A stretch of DNA of 64,000 bases from Hirschia sp. (GCA_002709235.1 PAQI01000018.1:42969-106968); one strand, 5' to 3'. Positions 42,362-51,648 are shown, numbered from the stretch's first letter. A program made the numbers and translations. The notes: generated from the sequence alone by a model not told the origin.

Positions 42362-43171
42362 CTGTGTGGCAGACATCATGTCCATCATATCGGCGTAATG
42401 TGGTTGGTGATGGCATATACCACCATCAACCGAGATGATTTGCCCGGTCACGAATGATCCAAGGTCGGAAGCGAGCCAGAGGACGGCTCCAGCGATATCG
42501 TTTGCAACACTTTCGCGTGGCAAGAGGACATGACGCTGGATCATTGCCAGTTGGTCTTCGCTCATTTGTGCACGGGCCACAGGGCTGAGCACCAGACCGG
42601 GCAAAATTGCGTTGCAACGGATATTGGCCCGCCCAAACTGTGTCGCCGTGTTTCGCGTCAGTGCGTTCACCGCGGCTTTTGATGCGCTATATGCCGGATT
42701 CAACACATCCCCCAGAATGGATACTCCTGAGCTGGTATTGATGATCGATCCACCACCGCTGGCGATCATTTGCGGCACGACATGTTTGGTCATGAGCATG
42801 GTACCGCGGGTATTGATATCGAATGCCGAATCCCAAACGTCAGGGTCCATCTCCGCAAGGGAGGCATCTTTCATCATCTGATCGGCTGCTGTATTGGCCG
42901 CGTTGTTGTGAAGCACATCTATCCGGCCGAAGCGCTCCATGGTGGTAGAAACGAGGGCGATGATGCTGTCTTCATCACCAAGATCCACACCACAGGCCAT
43001 GGCTGTTCCACCGGATGCCGAAATATCTTCGGCGACGCGTTCAGCGCCGGCCAGATTGATATCTGCAAGGATGACGTTTGCACCTTGGGCGGCGAGCATT
43101 CTGGCGCAAGCCTCACCAATATTGGCCCCTGCGCCCGTTACAATAGCGACCTTTCCTTCAACCAGACCCAT
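42356..43171 (-). CDS. Short-chain dehydrogenase/reductase with HQPHYAD tail
   Basis: A 271-residue SDR: TGAGANIG, LHNNAANT, INTSSGVS and the catalytic PAYSASK. The C-terminus reads GGICHHQPHYADMMDMM, almost the same tail as in the SDR at 60735 (HQPHYADLLDMM). Such extended tails can reach a neighbouring subunit's active site in SDR tetramers. The ATG at 43171 follows GGGAGAATAAC; 29 upstream codons are discounted. It is the last gene of the MFS and kinase-like operon. Confidence 0.92.
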   Translation of the reverse strand: MGLVEGKVAIVTGAGANIGEACARMLAAQGANVILADINLAGAERVAEDISASGGTAMACGVDLGDEDSIIALVSTTMERFGRIDVLHNNAANTAADQMMKDASLAEMDPDVWDSAFDINTRGTMLMTKHVVPQMIASGGGSIINTSSGVSILGDVLNPAYSASKAAVNALTRNTATQFGRANIRCNAILPGLVLSPVARAQMSEDQLAMIQRHVLLPRESVANDIAGAVLWLASDLGSFVTGQIISVDGGICHHQPHYADMMDMMSATQG

Positions 43172-43173
43172 CG

Positions 43174-44325
43174 TTATTCTCCCAGTAGTTTCCAGGTTCC
43201 GTAATCTTCGGCGGCGGTAAAGAAACGCTCGTTCATGGGAATGCCGTTCTGTCCCCATTCATCCAGATTGGCGACCCAGGCCTGAATGCCATACATCACC
43301 CAAAGTCGGGTTTCCTCCCAGGCGTCCTCGAAGCTGGGAACACCCTGAGCCCCGGTCGCGATCAGATATTCCCGATATTGTTTCACCATGTCCTTATGGT
43401 GGTGGCGGCGTTCTTCAATACTAAGCGCCCCGATAATGAAATAGGTCAGGTCACGCCATGGACGGCCACGCCGCACCAATTGCCAATCGAGCCAGAGCCG
43501 CTCACCATGTGGCAGGATATAGGTGTTACCCTGATGGCAGTCGCCCAGCACGATGCAATGCGGTGTCGTCCGGGAGCGTTCAATTTCGCCCAGCCGGTCA
43601 AAGGCGCGTTCCACCTTGCGGGGATCTTCGAGGTAATGCCTGGGCGCAATCGCACAGAAGCCGGGTTCCTTGAGATTGAGCTCAATCCATTGCCACATGA
43701 TACGTACCTGATCGCTATCGACAGGAGTATCCATCTGCGTCTGGAGCCATGGCGCATTGGCGGGACTGATCTTGTCGCTGCCCCACAAGCTGCCGTGCAG
43801 CTTTGCCAACCCATCAAGGTTTTCAGTGATCATGTCGACGCCATTGTCATTAGTGGAATGGCCGAATTTTCCACCTCGCTGAACAAGGTCTTCCAGAACA
43901 ATGAAACCATGGGCGCTGCCGTCATCATCCCAATCTGAATAATAACATTTGGCGGTCGGTACTTTCATTTCCTGGACCATGTAATGATAGAATCGGGCTT
44001 CCAGCGCGTGAATATCGACATTGTCAAACCCGCCAGACCAATTGGCTTTCATGCACAGGTTTTCTGGCAATCCAGCAGCACGTCCAGCGTCATTCCAGTC
44101 GACCTTGATACGCCATTTTGTTGTGTGGCTGTTGAGGAGCTCGACTGTTTCCATGGAACGCGCGACAACGCCGGGATATTTGTAGCTCATCATCCGACTG
44201 AGCCATTCGGCGTTGATATCATCCATCGTTGTCGGGATGTGGTCCGTGCGCTCCGGATAGGGTCGCGGCACGCAATTGGGGTCAACAACCTTGGATTTGA
44301 ATTGTGCTGGTGCTTGCGGGTCCAT
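43174..44325 (-). CDS. Ecdysteroid-kinase-like/aminoglycoside-phosphotransferase-fold protein
   Basis: A 383-residue protein of the kinase-like fold. The catalytic loop is VLGDCHQGNTYI (Asp and Asn in GDxxxGN), followed by the metal-binding LWLDWQLV. N-terminal regions include LCMKANWSGG and FIVLEDL, matching the hinge. The overall pattern is closer to the EcKinase/CHK group than to antibiotic phosphotransferases. Members phosphorylate steroid or other hydroxyls, or have unknown substrates. The ATG follows GAGGAGTTGAAC. It lies 2 bp from the MFS stop and 2 bp before the SDR. Confidence 0.83.
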   Translation of the reverse strand: MDPQAPAQFKSKVVDPNCVPRPYPERTDHIPTTMDDINAEWLSRMMSYKYPGVVARSMETVELLNSHTTKWRIKVDWNDAGRAAGLPENLCMKANWSGGFDNVDIHALEARFYHYMVQEMKVPTAKCYYSDWDDDGSAHGFIVLEDLVQRGGKFGHSTNDNGVDMITENLDGLAKLHGSLWGSDKISPANAPWLQTQMDTPVDSDQVRIMWQWIELNLKEPGFCAIAPRHYLEDPRKVERAFDRLGEIERSRTTPHCIVLGDCHQGNTYILPHGERLWLDWQLVRRGRPWRDLTYFIIGALSIEERRHHHKDMVKQYREYLIATGAQGVPSFEDAWEETRLWVMYGIQAWVANLDEWGQNGIPMNERFFTAAEDYGTWKLLGE

Positions 44326-44327
44326 GT

Positions 44328-45596
44328 TCAACTCCTCACCGGATTGGATTTCTTGATCTGAAGGCTCGCGAGGAACAGGAATATGCTGCCGGCAATGCAA
44401 AAAAGCATTGCGACGCCGATACCCCATGCAACTCCGTCCTGACCGCCGACAATGTCGCTCACCTTGCCAATCAACCACGCGCCGAAGCCGACGCCGATCA
44501 GATTGGCACTCATCTGGACGGCGGATACAGCCAGTCCCCGTAATTGAGGTCCGGCAATCGTGACGATCACCGCATATACAGGCCCGTTATATGAGGCACT
44601 GAAGAAACCCGCGGCCATGACAAAACCGACCGCAACTGCAGGCTCGCTAGCGGCAACGGCTAGAAGGCCGGCAATGGCTGTCAGCATGGGTATCGAGGAA
44701 GATAGAAGTGCAGAAAAAGCAGGATTGAATCCGCCCCGGCTCGCATTGATCTTGTCCATTCCCCATCCGACAGCCAGACCGCCAACCGATCCCAGTATCC
44801 CGTAAGCAATAGCCACAGTGAGACCAGCTTTTGAGATCGAGAAAGAATGGCTGTCGATCAGGAATGTCGCCAACCAGGTGCTCATCCCATAGATCGCGGT
44901 CGCGATGCAGGTGATTGCGCCTATCGCGAAAGCCATACCTGGTATGGCAAAAAGCTGTTTGAGGCGCTCCCAAACGCTGGAATCATTCTGAACAGGGGCC
45001 TCGTCTTGCTGTCCTCGTACTGGTTCTCTGACGGTGAGGAACAGGAGCGGAGCCAGAAGCAAGCCAGGAATACCTGCGGCAACAAATGTCCAGCGCCAGC
45101 CATAATGCTCGACGATCCAACCGCCTATGAAGAAGGCGAGGGCGAAGCCGATACCGGAGCTGAGATACCAGATTCCAATGGCGGTCGATCGTTTGTCTGT
45201 GCCGAAGTAATCTGACAGCAGCGACATTCCGGTGGGTGAACCGCCTGCTTCTGCTACGCCAACAGAAGCCCGTCCCGCCAAGAGTGACCAGAAACCAGCC
45301 GCAGCACCACATACAGCCGTTGCAGCGCTCCACGCCGTCAGGGCCAGTGTCATCAATGTTTTGCGATTGAACTTGTCTACCGCATATCCAAAAGGAATGG
45401 CGGCGATTGCAAAGGGTAGGCCGTATCCAAGGCCTGCCAGCAGGCCGAGTTGTTCACCGGAAAGATTGAATTCGGCACCCAGCGGCTTGAGAACCAGACC
45501 GATGACAGCACGGTCTATACCGTGACAAGTCTGGGCGAGCGTCAGAATTCCAAGCACGTACCAGCGATAGTTGTGATTGGCAGACTCAGCGGTCAT
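44328..45596 (-). CDS. Major facilitator superfamily transporter
   Basis: A 422-residue, 12-segment MFS transporter. TM1 carries the acidic TCHGIDRAVIGLV, loop 2-3 has GYAVDKFNRKTLM (the DxxxRK motif A), and TM4-5 has RASVGVAEAGGSPTGMSLL. A long cytoplasmic centre (REPVRGQQDEAPVQND) separates the halves. It resembles the spinster-like/ACS anion-substrate group and probably imports the pathway substrate. It starts its operon after AAGGAGAGG. The promoter region holds a cluster dyad and two TTGCA-N4-TGCAA dyads. Confidence 0.93.
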   Translation of the reverse strand: MTAESANHNYRWYVLGILTLAQTCHGIDRAVIGLVLKPLGAEFNLSGEQLGLLAGLGYGLPFAIAAIPFGYAVDKFNRKTLMTLALTAWSAATAVCGAAAGFWSLLAGRASVGVAEAGGSPTGMSLLSDYFGTDKRSTAIGIWYLSSGIGFALAFFIGGWIVEHYGWRWTFVAAGIPGLLLAPLLFLTVREPVRGQQDEAPVQNDSSVWERLKQLFAIPGMAFAIGAITCIATAIYGMSTWLATFLIDSHSFSISKAGLTVAIAYGILGSVGGLAVGWGMDKINASRGGFNPAFSALLSSSIPMLTAIAGLLAVAASEPAVAVGFVMAAGFFSASYNGPVYAVIVTIAGPQLRGLAVSAVQMSANLIGVGFGAWLIGKVSDIVGGQDGVAWGIGVAMLFCIAGSIFLFLASLQIKKSNPVRS

Positions 45597-45632
45597 GCAC
45601 CTCTCCTTTTTGATGAGTGAGCCTGCTTATCA

Positions 45633-45668
45633 TTGCAGATTTGCGACCTTAGCATTGCAGACATGCAA
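45633..45668. promoter_or_regulatory. Two TTGCA-N4-TGCRA dyads, 22 bp apart
   Basis: TTGCA-GATT-TGCGA at 45633-45646 and TTGCA-GACA-TGCAA at 45655-45668 form a direct repeat of dyads with a 22-bp period (two helical turns). They lie in the divergent promoter region of the MFS transporter operon. This is a likely operator for a second regulator. Confidence 0.55.
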
Positions 45669-45677
45669 CGGGCGCAA

Positions 45678-45693
45678 CCTGTCCAAGGAAAGG
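45678..45693. promoter_or_regulatory. Copy of cluster dyad (CCTGTC-N4-GAAAGG)
   Basis: A perfect consensus match between the MFS operon (start 45596, 89 bp) and the NTF2/KstD-like operon (start 45748, 62 bp). Confidence 0.6.
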
Positions 45694-45747
45694 CGCGGGA
45701 GAAGTCAGTCGTGCAAAACTCCGCCCACAGATATGCAGGGGCGAAAG

Positions 45748-46134
45748 ATGGGAAATACGAAATCAAACAAGGATATCATCACCCGATTTTTGAACGCGGT
45801 TGAAGTTGGAGATGTTGATACCATCGAGGAATTACAGGCCCCAGATTGTTCGTGGTGGGTGCTTGGCCGCGGTGATATCTCACGTGAAACCTACACGAAT
45901 GACGTACGCGGAATGCTGTTGGCTGCCACACCCCGGAAGGTGAATATCATCGGTCTGGTAGCAGAAGGCGACAATGTGGCGGCCGAGATCAGATCCGAAT
46001 TCCATTTTGGTGATCGAGTCTACGCCAATGAATATCATGACCTGTTTGTCTTGCGTGATGGAAAGATCATCCATGGTCGTGAGTATTGCGATACCGCAAA
46101 GGTTGCGAGGTTCTTCGGGAAAATGGAGGGGTAA
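45748..46134 (+). CDS. NTF2-like protein
   Basis: A 128-residue SnoaL-like protein. MGNTKSNKDIITRFLNAVEV is followed by TIEELQAPDCSWWVLGRGDI, VNIIGLVAEGDNVAAEIRSE and the closing strand NEYHDLFVLRDGKIIHGREY. The Trp-Trp of CSWWVLG and the EYHDLF strand suit a hydrophobic pocket, but no catalytic pattern is specific. Another ATG five codons earlier (45733) is possible. It is the first gene of a five-gene operon and lies 3 bp before the LEH-like gene. Confidence 0.8.
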   Translation: MGNTKSNKDIITRFLNAVEVGDVDTIEELQAPDCSWWVLGRGDISRETYTNDVRGMLLAATPRKVNIIGLVAEGDNVAAEIRSEFHFGDRVYANEYHDLFVLRDGKIIHGREYCDTAKVARFFGKMEG

Positions 46135-46137
46135 CTG

Positions 46138-46581
46138 ATGAACTACGACAATATCGTTCGTGATTTTCTTGCGTTGTTTCATACCGCCGAGCTGGATGCA
46201 GATAAGCTACGCGGATATCTCGCTGACTCTGCACGGTACCAACCAATAGTGCCCATCGCACCTGTTCGCGAAGGTGCTGACGCAATCGTCGGAGAGATGC
46301 AGCGGCAATATGAACTTTATGATGAGTGCAGCTGCGAAATTCTCAACCTGGCGGTGAGTGGAAATACGGTATTCACCGAACGAGTTGATACCGTTCGTCA
46401 GCTGGCATCAGGCCAACGTACAACCACCCATGTGGTTGGTGTGTTTACTCTGGATTCTCAAGGCAAAATCCAGTGGTGGCGAGAATATTGGGATGCGCTT
46501 GACTGCGCAGGACAGCTCGGAATCGATGATCAGGCTATGCGCACCATTATGTGCGCTTCTACAGATTCAATGGATAATTGA
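46138..46581 (+). CDS. Limonene-1,2-epoxide-hydrolase-like protein
   Basis: A 147-residue LEH-family protein. FTERVDTVRQL provides the Arg/Asp pair and IQWWREYWDAL the second Asp, the three residues of the epoxide-hydrolase triad. The ATG follows GGAGGGG. It probably opens an epoxide or acts as an isomerase on an alicyclic intermediate. It sits between an NTF2-like gene and the KstD-like dehydrogenase. Confidence 0.85.
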   Translation: MNYDNIVRDFLALFHTAELDADKLRGYLADSARYQPIVPIAPVREGADAIVGEMQRQYELYDECSCEILNLAVSGNTVFTERVDTVRQLASGQRTTTHVVGVFTLDSQGKIQWWREYWDALDCAGQLGIDDQAMRTIMCASTDSMDN

Positions 46582-46584
46582 GAT

Positions 46585-48237
46585 ATGAACTACGATGTTG
46601 TCGTCATGGGGTCCGGCGGAGCCGGACTTACGGCTGCGCTTGTTGCGGCGAAAGCCGGATTGAAGGTCGCTGTACTCGAGAAATCTGAGCGCTTTGGTGG
46701 AACGACAGCGATTTCCGGGGGAGGCTTGTGGATTCCAGGCAGTCCCCAGGCGCGTGCGGCTGGTGTGGATGATTCAGCCGAGATCGCCAGAAACTATGCA
46801 TTGGCCGTTGTTGGCAACCGCGCGGAGCGGGCCTTAATTGATGCTTATATCGATAATGGACCGGTCATGGTGGAGTGGCTGGAAGCGAACAGTGACGTTC
46901 ACTTCGCACTGTCTCCACCTTCCTGTGACTGGTATCCGGAGGTAGAGGGCGCAGCAGAACATGGCCGCCTGCTGGCACCAATGGAATATGATGGCAAGCA
47001 ACTGGGCAACGACTTTGATCGCCTGTCTCGCCCGCGCGAGGAATTCAATGCGCCTGGCGGGATGATGATCGACCTGTTCGATCTGCCATATATTGCACGA
47101 TTACCAGCTCCCGGTGCGCTTTGGCACATGGCGAAGATTGCGATCCGATTTACATTCGACAAAGGCAAATATGGTCGTGGGTCGCGCCTGACAATGGGGA
47201 CTGCACTTGCTGGCCGATTGTTGAAATCTGCATTGGAAGCGGGGGTGGAGCTCTTTGAAAACGCGGCTGTAGAAAGTCTTGTCACCAAGGATGGAGCTGT
47301 TTGTGGCGTTCGCGCCAGCATCAATGGTGGCATTAAGGAAATTTCCGCTAACAGGGGAGTCGTCCTGGCGTCGGGTGGGTTCTCCGCAAATGAGCAGATG
47401 CGTAAGGCATATATTCCCTTTGCCGAACAACACGTGTCGATCATGCCTTATGACAATACAGGCGACGGTATCAATGCAGCAACTGAAGCTGGCGCTGTCA
47501 TGGGCGCTGAAAACCATGTGAATGCTGTCTGGGCTGTCGTGTCCAAGCGCATGCGTGACGACGGATATCTGGAACGCTATGCCCACCTTATCGACATGTC
47601 GAAACCGGGCTGCATTGCTGTTAACAAGCAAGGTGAGCGCTTTGCCAATGAAGCCAGTGTGCATTTTGTCGAGGCTATGCACGCAACTGGCGCTGTACCT
47701 GCGCACATCATTGCCAACGAAAAATTCGTCAAGAAATATGGCATGGGTCTGTCTTTGCCAGGTGGCAGCAAGATCAAGGAACTGGTTGCCAGTGGTTATC
47801 TGATAAAAGGTGACACGCTGGCAGAGCTGGCGGCCAAGATCGGGGTTGATCCATCAGGTTTGGAGGCAACGGCCGCAAAGGTTGCCGCCGATGCTGTGAG
47901 CGGCAAGGACACCTTGTTCGGCAAAGGTGACACTCAGATTGATATTGAAATCGGAGATCCCAAGCACACACCAAATCCCTGTTTTGCAGCGCTGGGAGAT
48001 GGCCCTTATTATGCCATTGAGATTTTCCCTGGTGACGGGTCCACGACAGTCGGTTTGCGCATTGATGACCAATGCCGTGTGATGGGTGAGAATGGCGTCC
48101 CTGTTCAAGGTCTATGGGCGGCTGGTCTGGATGCAAATTCGATCTGGCAGGGCAAGTCACCCGCGCACGGTTGTAATGTTGGGCCTGCTATGGTGACTGG
48201 CTATATTGCGGGACAATCCATCTGTGCGAATTCCTGA
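46585..48237 (+). CDS. FAD-dependent 3-ketosteroid-dehydrogenase-like oxidoreductase
   Basis: A 550-residue flavoprotein of the KstD/fumarate-reductase family. The FAD site is VVMGSGGAGLTAAL (residues 6-19), followed by GGTTAISGGGLWIPGS. The C-terminal GPYYAIEIFPGDGSTTVGL matches the region where KstD places its active-site Tyr and Gly. KstD introduces the delta-1 double bond in 3-ketosteroids; related enzymes act on other cyclic ketones. It lies in an operon with an LEH-like protein, a thioesterase and an SDR. The steroid assignment is plausible, not proven. Confidence 0.9.
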   Translation: MNYDVVVMGSGGAGLTAALVAAKAGLKVAVLEKSERFGGTTAISGGGLWIPGSPQARAAGVDDSAEIARNYALAVVGNRAERALIDAYIDNGPVMVEWLEANSDVHFALSPPSCDWYPEVEGAAEHGRLLAPMEYDGKQLGNDFDRLSRPREEFNAPGGMMIDLFDLPYIARLPAPGALWHMAKIAIRFTFDKGKYGRGSRLTMGTALAGRLLKSALEAGVELFENAAVESLVTKDGAVCGVRASINGGIKEISANRGVVLASGGFSANEQMRKAYIPFAEQHVSIMPYDNTGDGINAATEAGAVMGAENHVNAVWAVVSKRMRDDGYLERYAHLIDMSKPGCIAVNKQGERFANEASVHFVEAMHATGAVPAHIIANEKFVKKYGMGLSLPGGSKIKELVASGYLIKGDTLAELAAKIGVDPSGLEATAAKVAADAVSGKDTLFGKGDTQIDIEIGDPKHTPNPCFAALGDGPYYAIEIFPGDGSTTVGLRIDDQCRVMGENGVPVQGLWAAGLDANSIWQGKSPAHGCNVGPAMVTGYIAGQSICANS

Positions 48238-48645
48238 ATGAGCGAAAATCCTGACATAGCCGACTATCCTTTCCAGGTTTCCGAAAACGTTCGCTTTTCG
48301 GAAACGGACCAGATGGGCCATGTCAATAATACTGTTTTCGGCGTCTATTTCGAAATAGGCCGATCAACCTATCTCAGTGAGAATGGGTTCTATGGTCAGG
48401 ATCAGGTCGGTTTTGTGATTGTGAAGACGGAGATCACTTTTCGCGGCATGATTTTGTGGCCTGGTCGTGTGACTATCGGAACCCGTGTTGGCCGAGTAGG
48501 TACAAGTTCCTTTGATATGGAGCAGTTGTTGATGCAGGATGACCGAATTGTCGGGAGTGCGATGAGCACAATGGTCGTGATTGATCTTGAGACGAACAGC
48601 GCGACGCCGATACCCGATGCGATCCGTGCTGTGCTCAATGCGTGA
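48238..48645 (+). CDS. 4HBT-type acyl-CoA thioesterase
   Basis: A 135-residue hotdog thioesterase of the YbgC/4HBT group. The motif ETDQMGHVNNTVF carries the conserved Asp24 and His28. The FEIGRSTYL helix and FRGMILWPGRV strand follow. It would hydrolyse a CoA ester in the cytoplasm. Its ATG abuts the flavoprotein stop codon (TGAATG), and its 3' end overlaps the SDR gene by 8 bp. Confidence 0.92.
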   Translation: MSENPDIADYPFQVSENVRFSETDQMGHVNNTVFGVYFEIGRSTYLSENGFYGQDQVGFVIVKTEITFRGMILWPGRVTIGTRVGRVGTSSFDMEQLLMQDDRIVGSAMSTMVVIDLETNSATPIPDAIRAVLNA

Positions 48646-49501
48646 GGCGAACATCAAAACAATTGTCATCACTGGCGCAAGCTCAGGCATAGGACTTGTT
48701 GTTGCGCGTGAACTCGCCAGGAAAAATTGGCGCGTCATTGCTCATGGTCGTGATCCGGACCGGTCATCCGAAGCAATGGAGCACATCCGAAAGGCTGCAC
48801 CCGATGCCCGGGTAGACATGCTATTGGCTGACCTTTCAACCATGGCTGAGGTGGATCGGTTTGCTGGCGAAGTCGCCGCCATGACCGATAGAATCGATGT
48901 GCTGGCCAATAATGCCGGCTTTATTCCTGCAGAGCAGGTCGTGACATCGGACGGGTTGGAACAGTGTTTTGCCGCCAATCATCTTGCGCCATTCTTGCTG
49001 ACCAATCGATTGTTGCCTTTGTTGAAAGCAGCGGGCCCGGGTGCGCAGGTGATCAACACAGCATCGATTGCGCACAAATTCACAAAAGACATGTTGTGGG
49101 ACGATCTGCAACAGACCGAGAACTACAGTTCCAATAATGCATACACTCAGTCAAAGCTGGCCAATATTCTTCATGCACGTGCCCTTGCGCCGAGATTGGC
49201 GAATGATGGCATTCGGGTAAACGCCGTGCATCCCGGCTTTGTCGCATCCAATTTCCCCAATCATGGGAGTTGGATAACGCGTGCAATCTATAATATTTCC
49301 CGACCCATGCAGATCAGCTCCGAGCAGGGAGCGGACACGATCATCTGGCTGGCGCAAGGTGGTGGTGGCACGACCACCGGAGAGTATTTCTACAAACGGG
49401 CGGTCGCCAAAACCACATCAGCCGCTCAAAGCCGTGAAGGCGCTGAGCGGCTGTGGAAGATCAGTGAAGAGCTGGTCACAAAAGCCCTTGGTTCTGAGTA
49501 A
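48638..49501 (+). CDS. Short-chain dehydrogenase (retinol-dehydrogenase-like)
   Basis: A 287-residue SDR with TGASSGIG, LANNAGFIP, NTASIAHKF and the catalytic NAYTQSK. The YTQSKLANILHA stretch is typical of the retinol dehydrogenase/light-dependent protochlorophyllide reductase-like branch. The ATG at 48638 overlaps the thioesterase stop; 19 upstream codons are not counted. It is the last gene of the KstD-like operon and converges on the LLM gene at 49510 with an 8-bp gap. Confidence 0.93.
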   Translation: MREANIKTIVITGASSGIGLVVARELARKNWRVIAHGRDPDRSSEAMEHIRKAAPDARVDMLLADLSTMAEVDRFAGEVAAMTDRIDVLANNAGFIPAEQVVTSDGLEQCFAANHLAPFLLTNRLLPLLKAAGPGAQVINTASIAHKFTKDMLWDDLQQTENYSSNNAYTQSKLANILHARALAPRLANDGIRVNAVHPGFVASNFPNHGSWITRAIYNISRPMQISSEQGADTIIWLAQGGGGTTTGEYFYKRAVAKTTSAAQSREGAERLWKISEELVTKALGSE

Positions 49502-49509
49502 AGAACCGA

Positions 49510-50568
49510 TCAGGCCGAGCGTCTCTTGGCCTCGGCAACCATCTTGAAGATGCCTTCATTGTACTGAGTCAGCTGTTCCATCGACAAGTTACGGTAAGGC
49601 GTCATCGGACAGAGTGAATCGACTACCCCCCAGAATGGTTCCAGTTTTTCCAGGACTTCATCGACGGGGCCACATTTGACAAACGCTTCGACCATTTCAT
49701 CGGAGACATTGTCGATCACGCTATCAACATTACCGTGTTCATCGCCTTCAAGCTGGCACGCGCGGGCAAGGTCACCAAATCCGATTGCGTCAAAGAAGGG
49801 TTCATAGGCCTTGTAGCCAACGTAACCGGCAACTGTTGCGCGGCTATCATTGATTGCCTGCTGTTTGTCGTCATTGATGGCGACCCAGGGCCAGGCATTG
49901 ATCTCGATTTCGCTGCGCTTGCGGCCGAAGCGGGCCAGCTCTGCTTCGATGAAAGCTTTCTTCTGAACGGTATAATCCACGGTCCAGAGCGCATGAACCA
50001 TGAGGCCGTCACTGATCTCGAGTGCGAGACTTGTGAGTTTGTCTTTCAAAGCCGCGATCCAGATCGGAATTTCTTCACGCACCGGCGGTGCGGTCAGCAT
50101 CATTTCTGTCCATTCGGCGTTGAAATATTCGCCTTCAATCGGTTCCATGCCCTTGTGAGCATTGGCGTTGATATAGCGAACGACCTTGACCACTTCACGC
50201 AAATGCGTGAGCAGCTTGCGCTTGGGTTCGCCGTAAATTCCGCAGACAGCGCTGTGGATTGAGGTTCCCAAACCAAGTACGAATCGTCCCTGGCTGATCG
50301 TATCAAGTTCCATGGAGGCAAATGCTGTTTCAACCGGACTTCGTGTTCCGGCAACAGCAATCCCAGTGGACACTTTAAGAGTGTCCGTCATGGCAGCGAC
50401 AGCAGCCATGGGAACGAAGGGAGGGCCATATATCTGAAGTGAGAAACAGCCTTCAAAACCGACGGCTTCCATCTGCTTGGCCATGCCACCCATTACGGGT
50501 GCGGGGAGAATTGGCATGACACCCCACCAGCGGCGGTCGCCGCCGGTCGCGTTCGTCAATTTTGTCAT
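49510..50568 (-). CDS. LLM-class oxidoreductase
   Basis: A 352-residue luciferase-like protein. It shows FEGCFSLQIYGPPFVPMAA, TGIAVAGTRSPVETAFASMELD, ISQGRFVLGLG and PIWIAALKDKLTSLALEISDG. The sequence is closest in pattern to the LLM at 53369 (TRSP.ETA and SxGR.VLGLG shared). The cofactor is probably F420 or FMN. Its ATG overlaps the stop of the Rieske-less oxygenase gene (ATGA), which suggests it acts directly on the product of, or passes product to, that oxygenase. Confidence 0.92.
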   Translation of the reverse strand: MTKLTNATGGDRRWWGVMPILPAPVMGGMAKQMEAVGFEGCFSLQIYGPPFVPMAAVAAMTDTLKVSTGIAVAGTRSPVETAFASMELDTISQGRFVLGLGTSIHSAVCGIYGEPKRKLLTHLREVVKVVRYINANAHKGMEPIEGEYFNAEWTEMMLTAPPVREEIPIWIAALKDKLTSLALEISDGLMVHALWTVDYTVQKKAFIEAELARFGRKRSEIEINAWPWVAINDDKQQAINDSRATVAGYVGYKAYEPFFDAIGFGDLARACQLEGDEHGNVDSVIDNVSDEMVEAFVKCGPVDEVLEKLEPFWGVVDSLCPMTPYRNLSMEQLTQYNEGIFKMVAEAKRRSA

Positions 50569-51629
50569 GGTTTCTGATATCCGATGATCTCGCTACAGTC
50601 TGCGCTCACATTATCGCGATAAGCGAAGTCACCTTTGGCCTGTCTTTCGGCCAGTGCCATCATCAGGACGCGATATTTCTGACCTGCTTCATCAAGCGGT
50701 GAGTGCAGGTCCTTACGTTTTTCAGGCTGCATATAGCGTGGGCTCTGCGGGCTCGTCATGGAGCTGTCCTGGCGGGACACCTTGTAGCTTGCCTTGGGCA
50801 TCATGTAGCGGAAGGGGTTCGTCTTCTTCACATTGGAGGTGTTCATTGCATAGTCCAGCCGCGTGCGGTCACGCGTTTCCGGCACACAAGGGTGGAACAG
50901 CTGAACATTGTCGCCGGGGTCAAACCGTCCATATGCAATGGCGGCGTGGCTCCTCAGATAGATGCGGATTACCTGACGAACTTGCTGAACATCATCCTTA
51001 ACGCCACCAAACATCTTCATGATCGGAGCGACCGACTTGTTCTTGCAGGTGCGGACCATAGTGATGGTTTCACTATCGTGGAAGACTTCAACAGTCTCTT
51101 TGTCCATCTTCTCGTCACCGACCACATCTGCATGCAGGAAGTCAGCATGGGTGAGGTCGATGAGGTTTTCCAGGCTGAGCGGCGCGGTACAGTCAAAGCG
51201 CACTGTACCCAGCATGTGCTTGGGCAGACCACCATCTTCAGGCAGGTAGGGCAGACTTGGAATGTGTTCAGGCGATGCATTGGCCGGGTTGCCAAACCAC
51301 CCCCAGACATATCCATATTTCTCGATGACCGGATAACGACCGGCGGCATCAGAATATTCGCTCTTGGCAGTCTTTACGTCTTCGGCTGGATGAAATTCTG
51401 CAGCGACCGCTTTTTCACCTTCACGCCATAGGAAGAATGGCTGGGAATAAACTGCGCGGCGCACAGGCTTCTTTGTTACTGCTATGCTGTGGGCGAGTGG
51501 AAACCACGCATCTTTCAGAACAATATCGTGAGGCACCCACGAATTGACCTTGGCAGCGAATGTTCGCGGATCTGAGGTAACCGGATCGACATAGTCATCG
51601 GCTTGGGCGGTGTCGTTAACGTCAAGCAT
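50565..51629 (-). CDS. Rieske-type oxygenase catalytic domain without the Rieske cluster
   Basis: A 354-residue protein resembling vanillate-demethylase-type oxygenases. The N-terminal domain lacks all Rieske ligands. The stretch from LWREGEKAVAAEFHPAEDV to RYPVIEKYGYVWGW is about 25-30 residues instead of the usual 60 or so, exactly removing the CxH and CxxH loops. The catalytic domain keeps ENLIDLTHADFLH: Asp158, His161 and His166 (the DxxHx4H spacing of naphthalene dioxygenase), with a possible third ligand Asp288. It presumably needs electrons from another Rieske protein, probably the product of the gene immediately upstream. Confidence 0.85.
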   Translation of the reverse strand: MLDVNDTAQADDYVDPVTSDPRTFAAKVNSWVPHDIVLKDAWFPLAHSIAVTKKPVRRAVYSQPFFLWREGEKAVAAEFHPAEDVKTAKSEYSDAAGRYPVIEKYGYVWGWFGNPANASPEHIPSLPYLPEDGGLPKHMLGTVRFDCTAPLSLENLIDLTHADFLHADVVGDEKMDKETVEVFHDSETITMVRTCKNKSVAPIMKMFGGVKDDVQQVRQVIRIYLRSHAAIAYGRFDPGDNVQLFHPCVPETRDRTRLDYAMNTSNVKKTNPFRYMMPKASYKVSRQDSSMTSPQSPRYMQPEKRKDLHSPLDEAGQKYRVLMMALAERQAKGDFAYRDNVSADCSEIIGYQKP

Positions 51630-51648
51630 GATCGTCTCCTTCAGAAAT

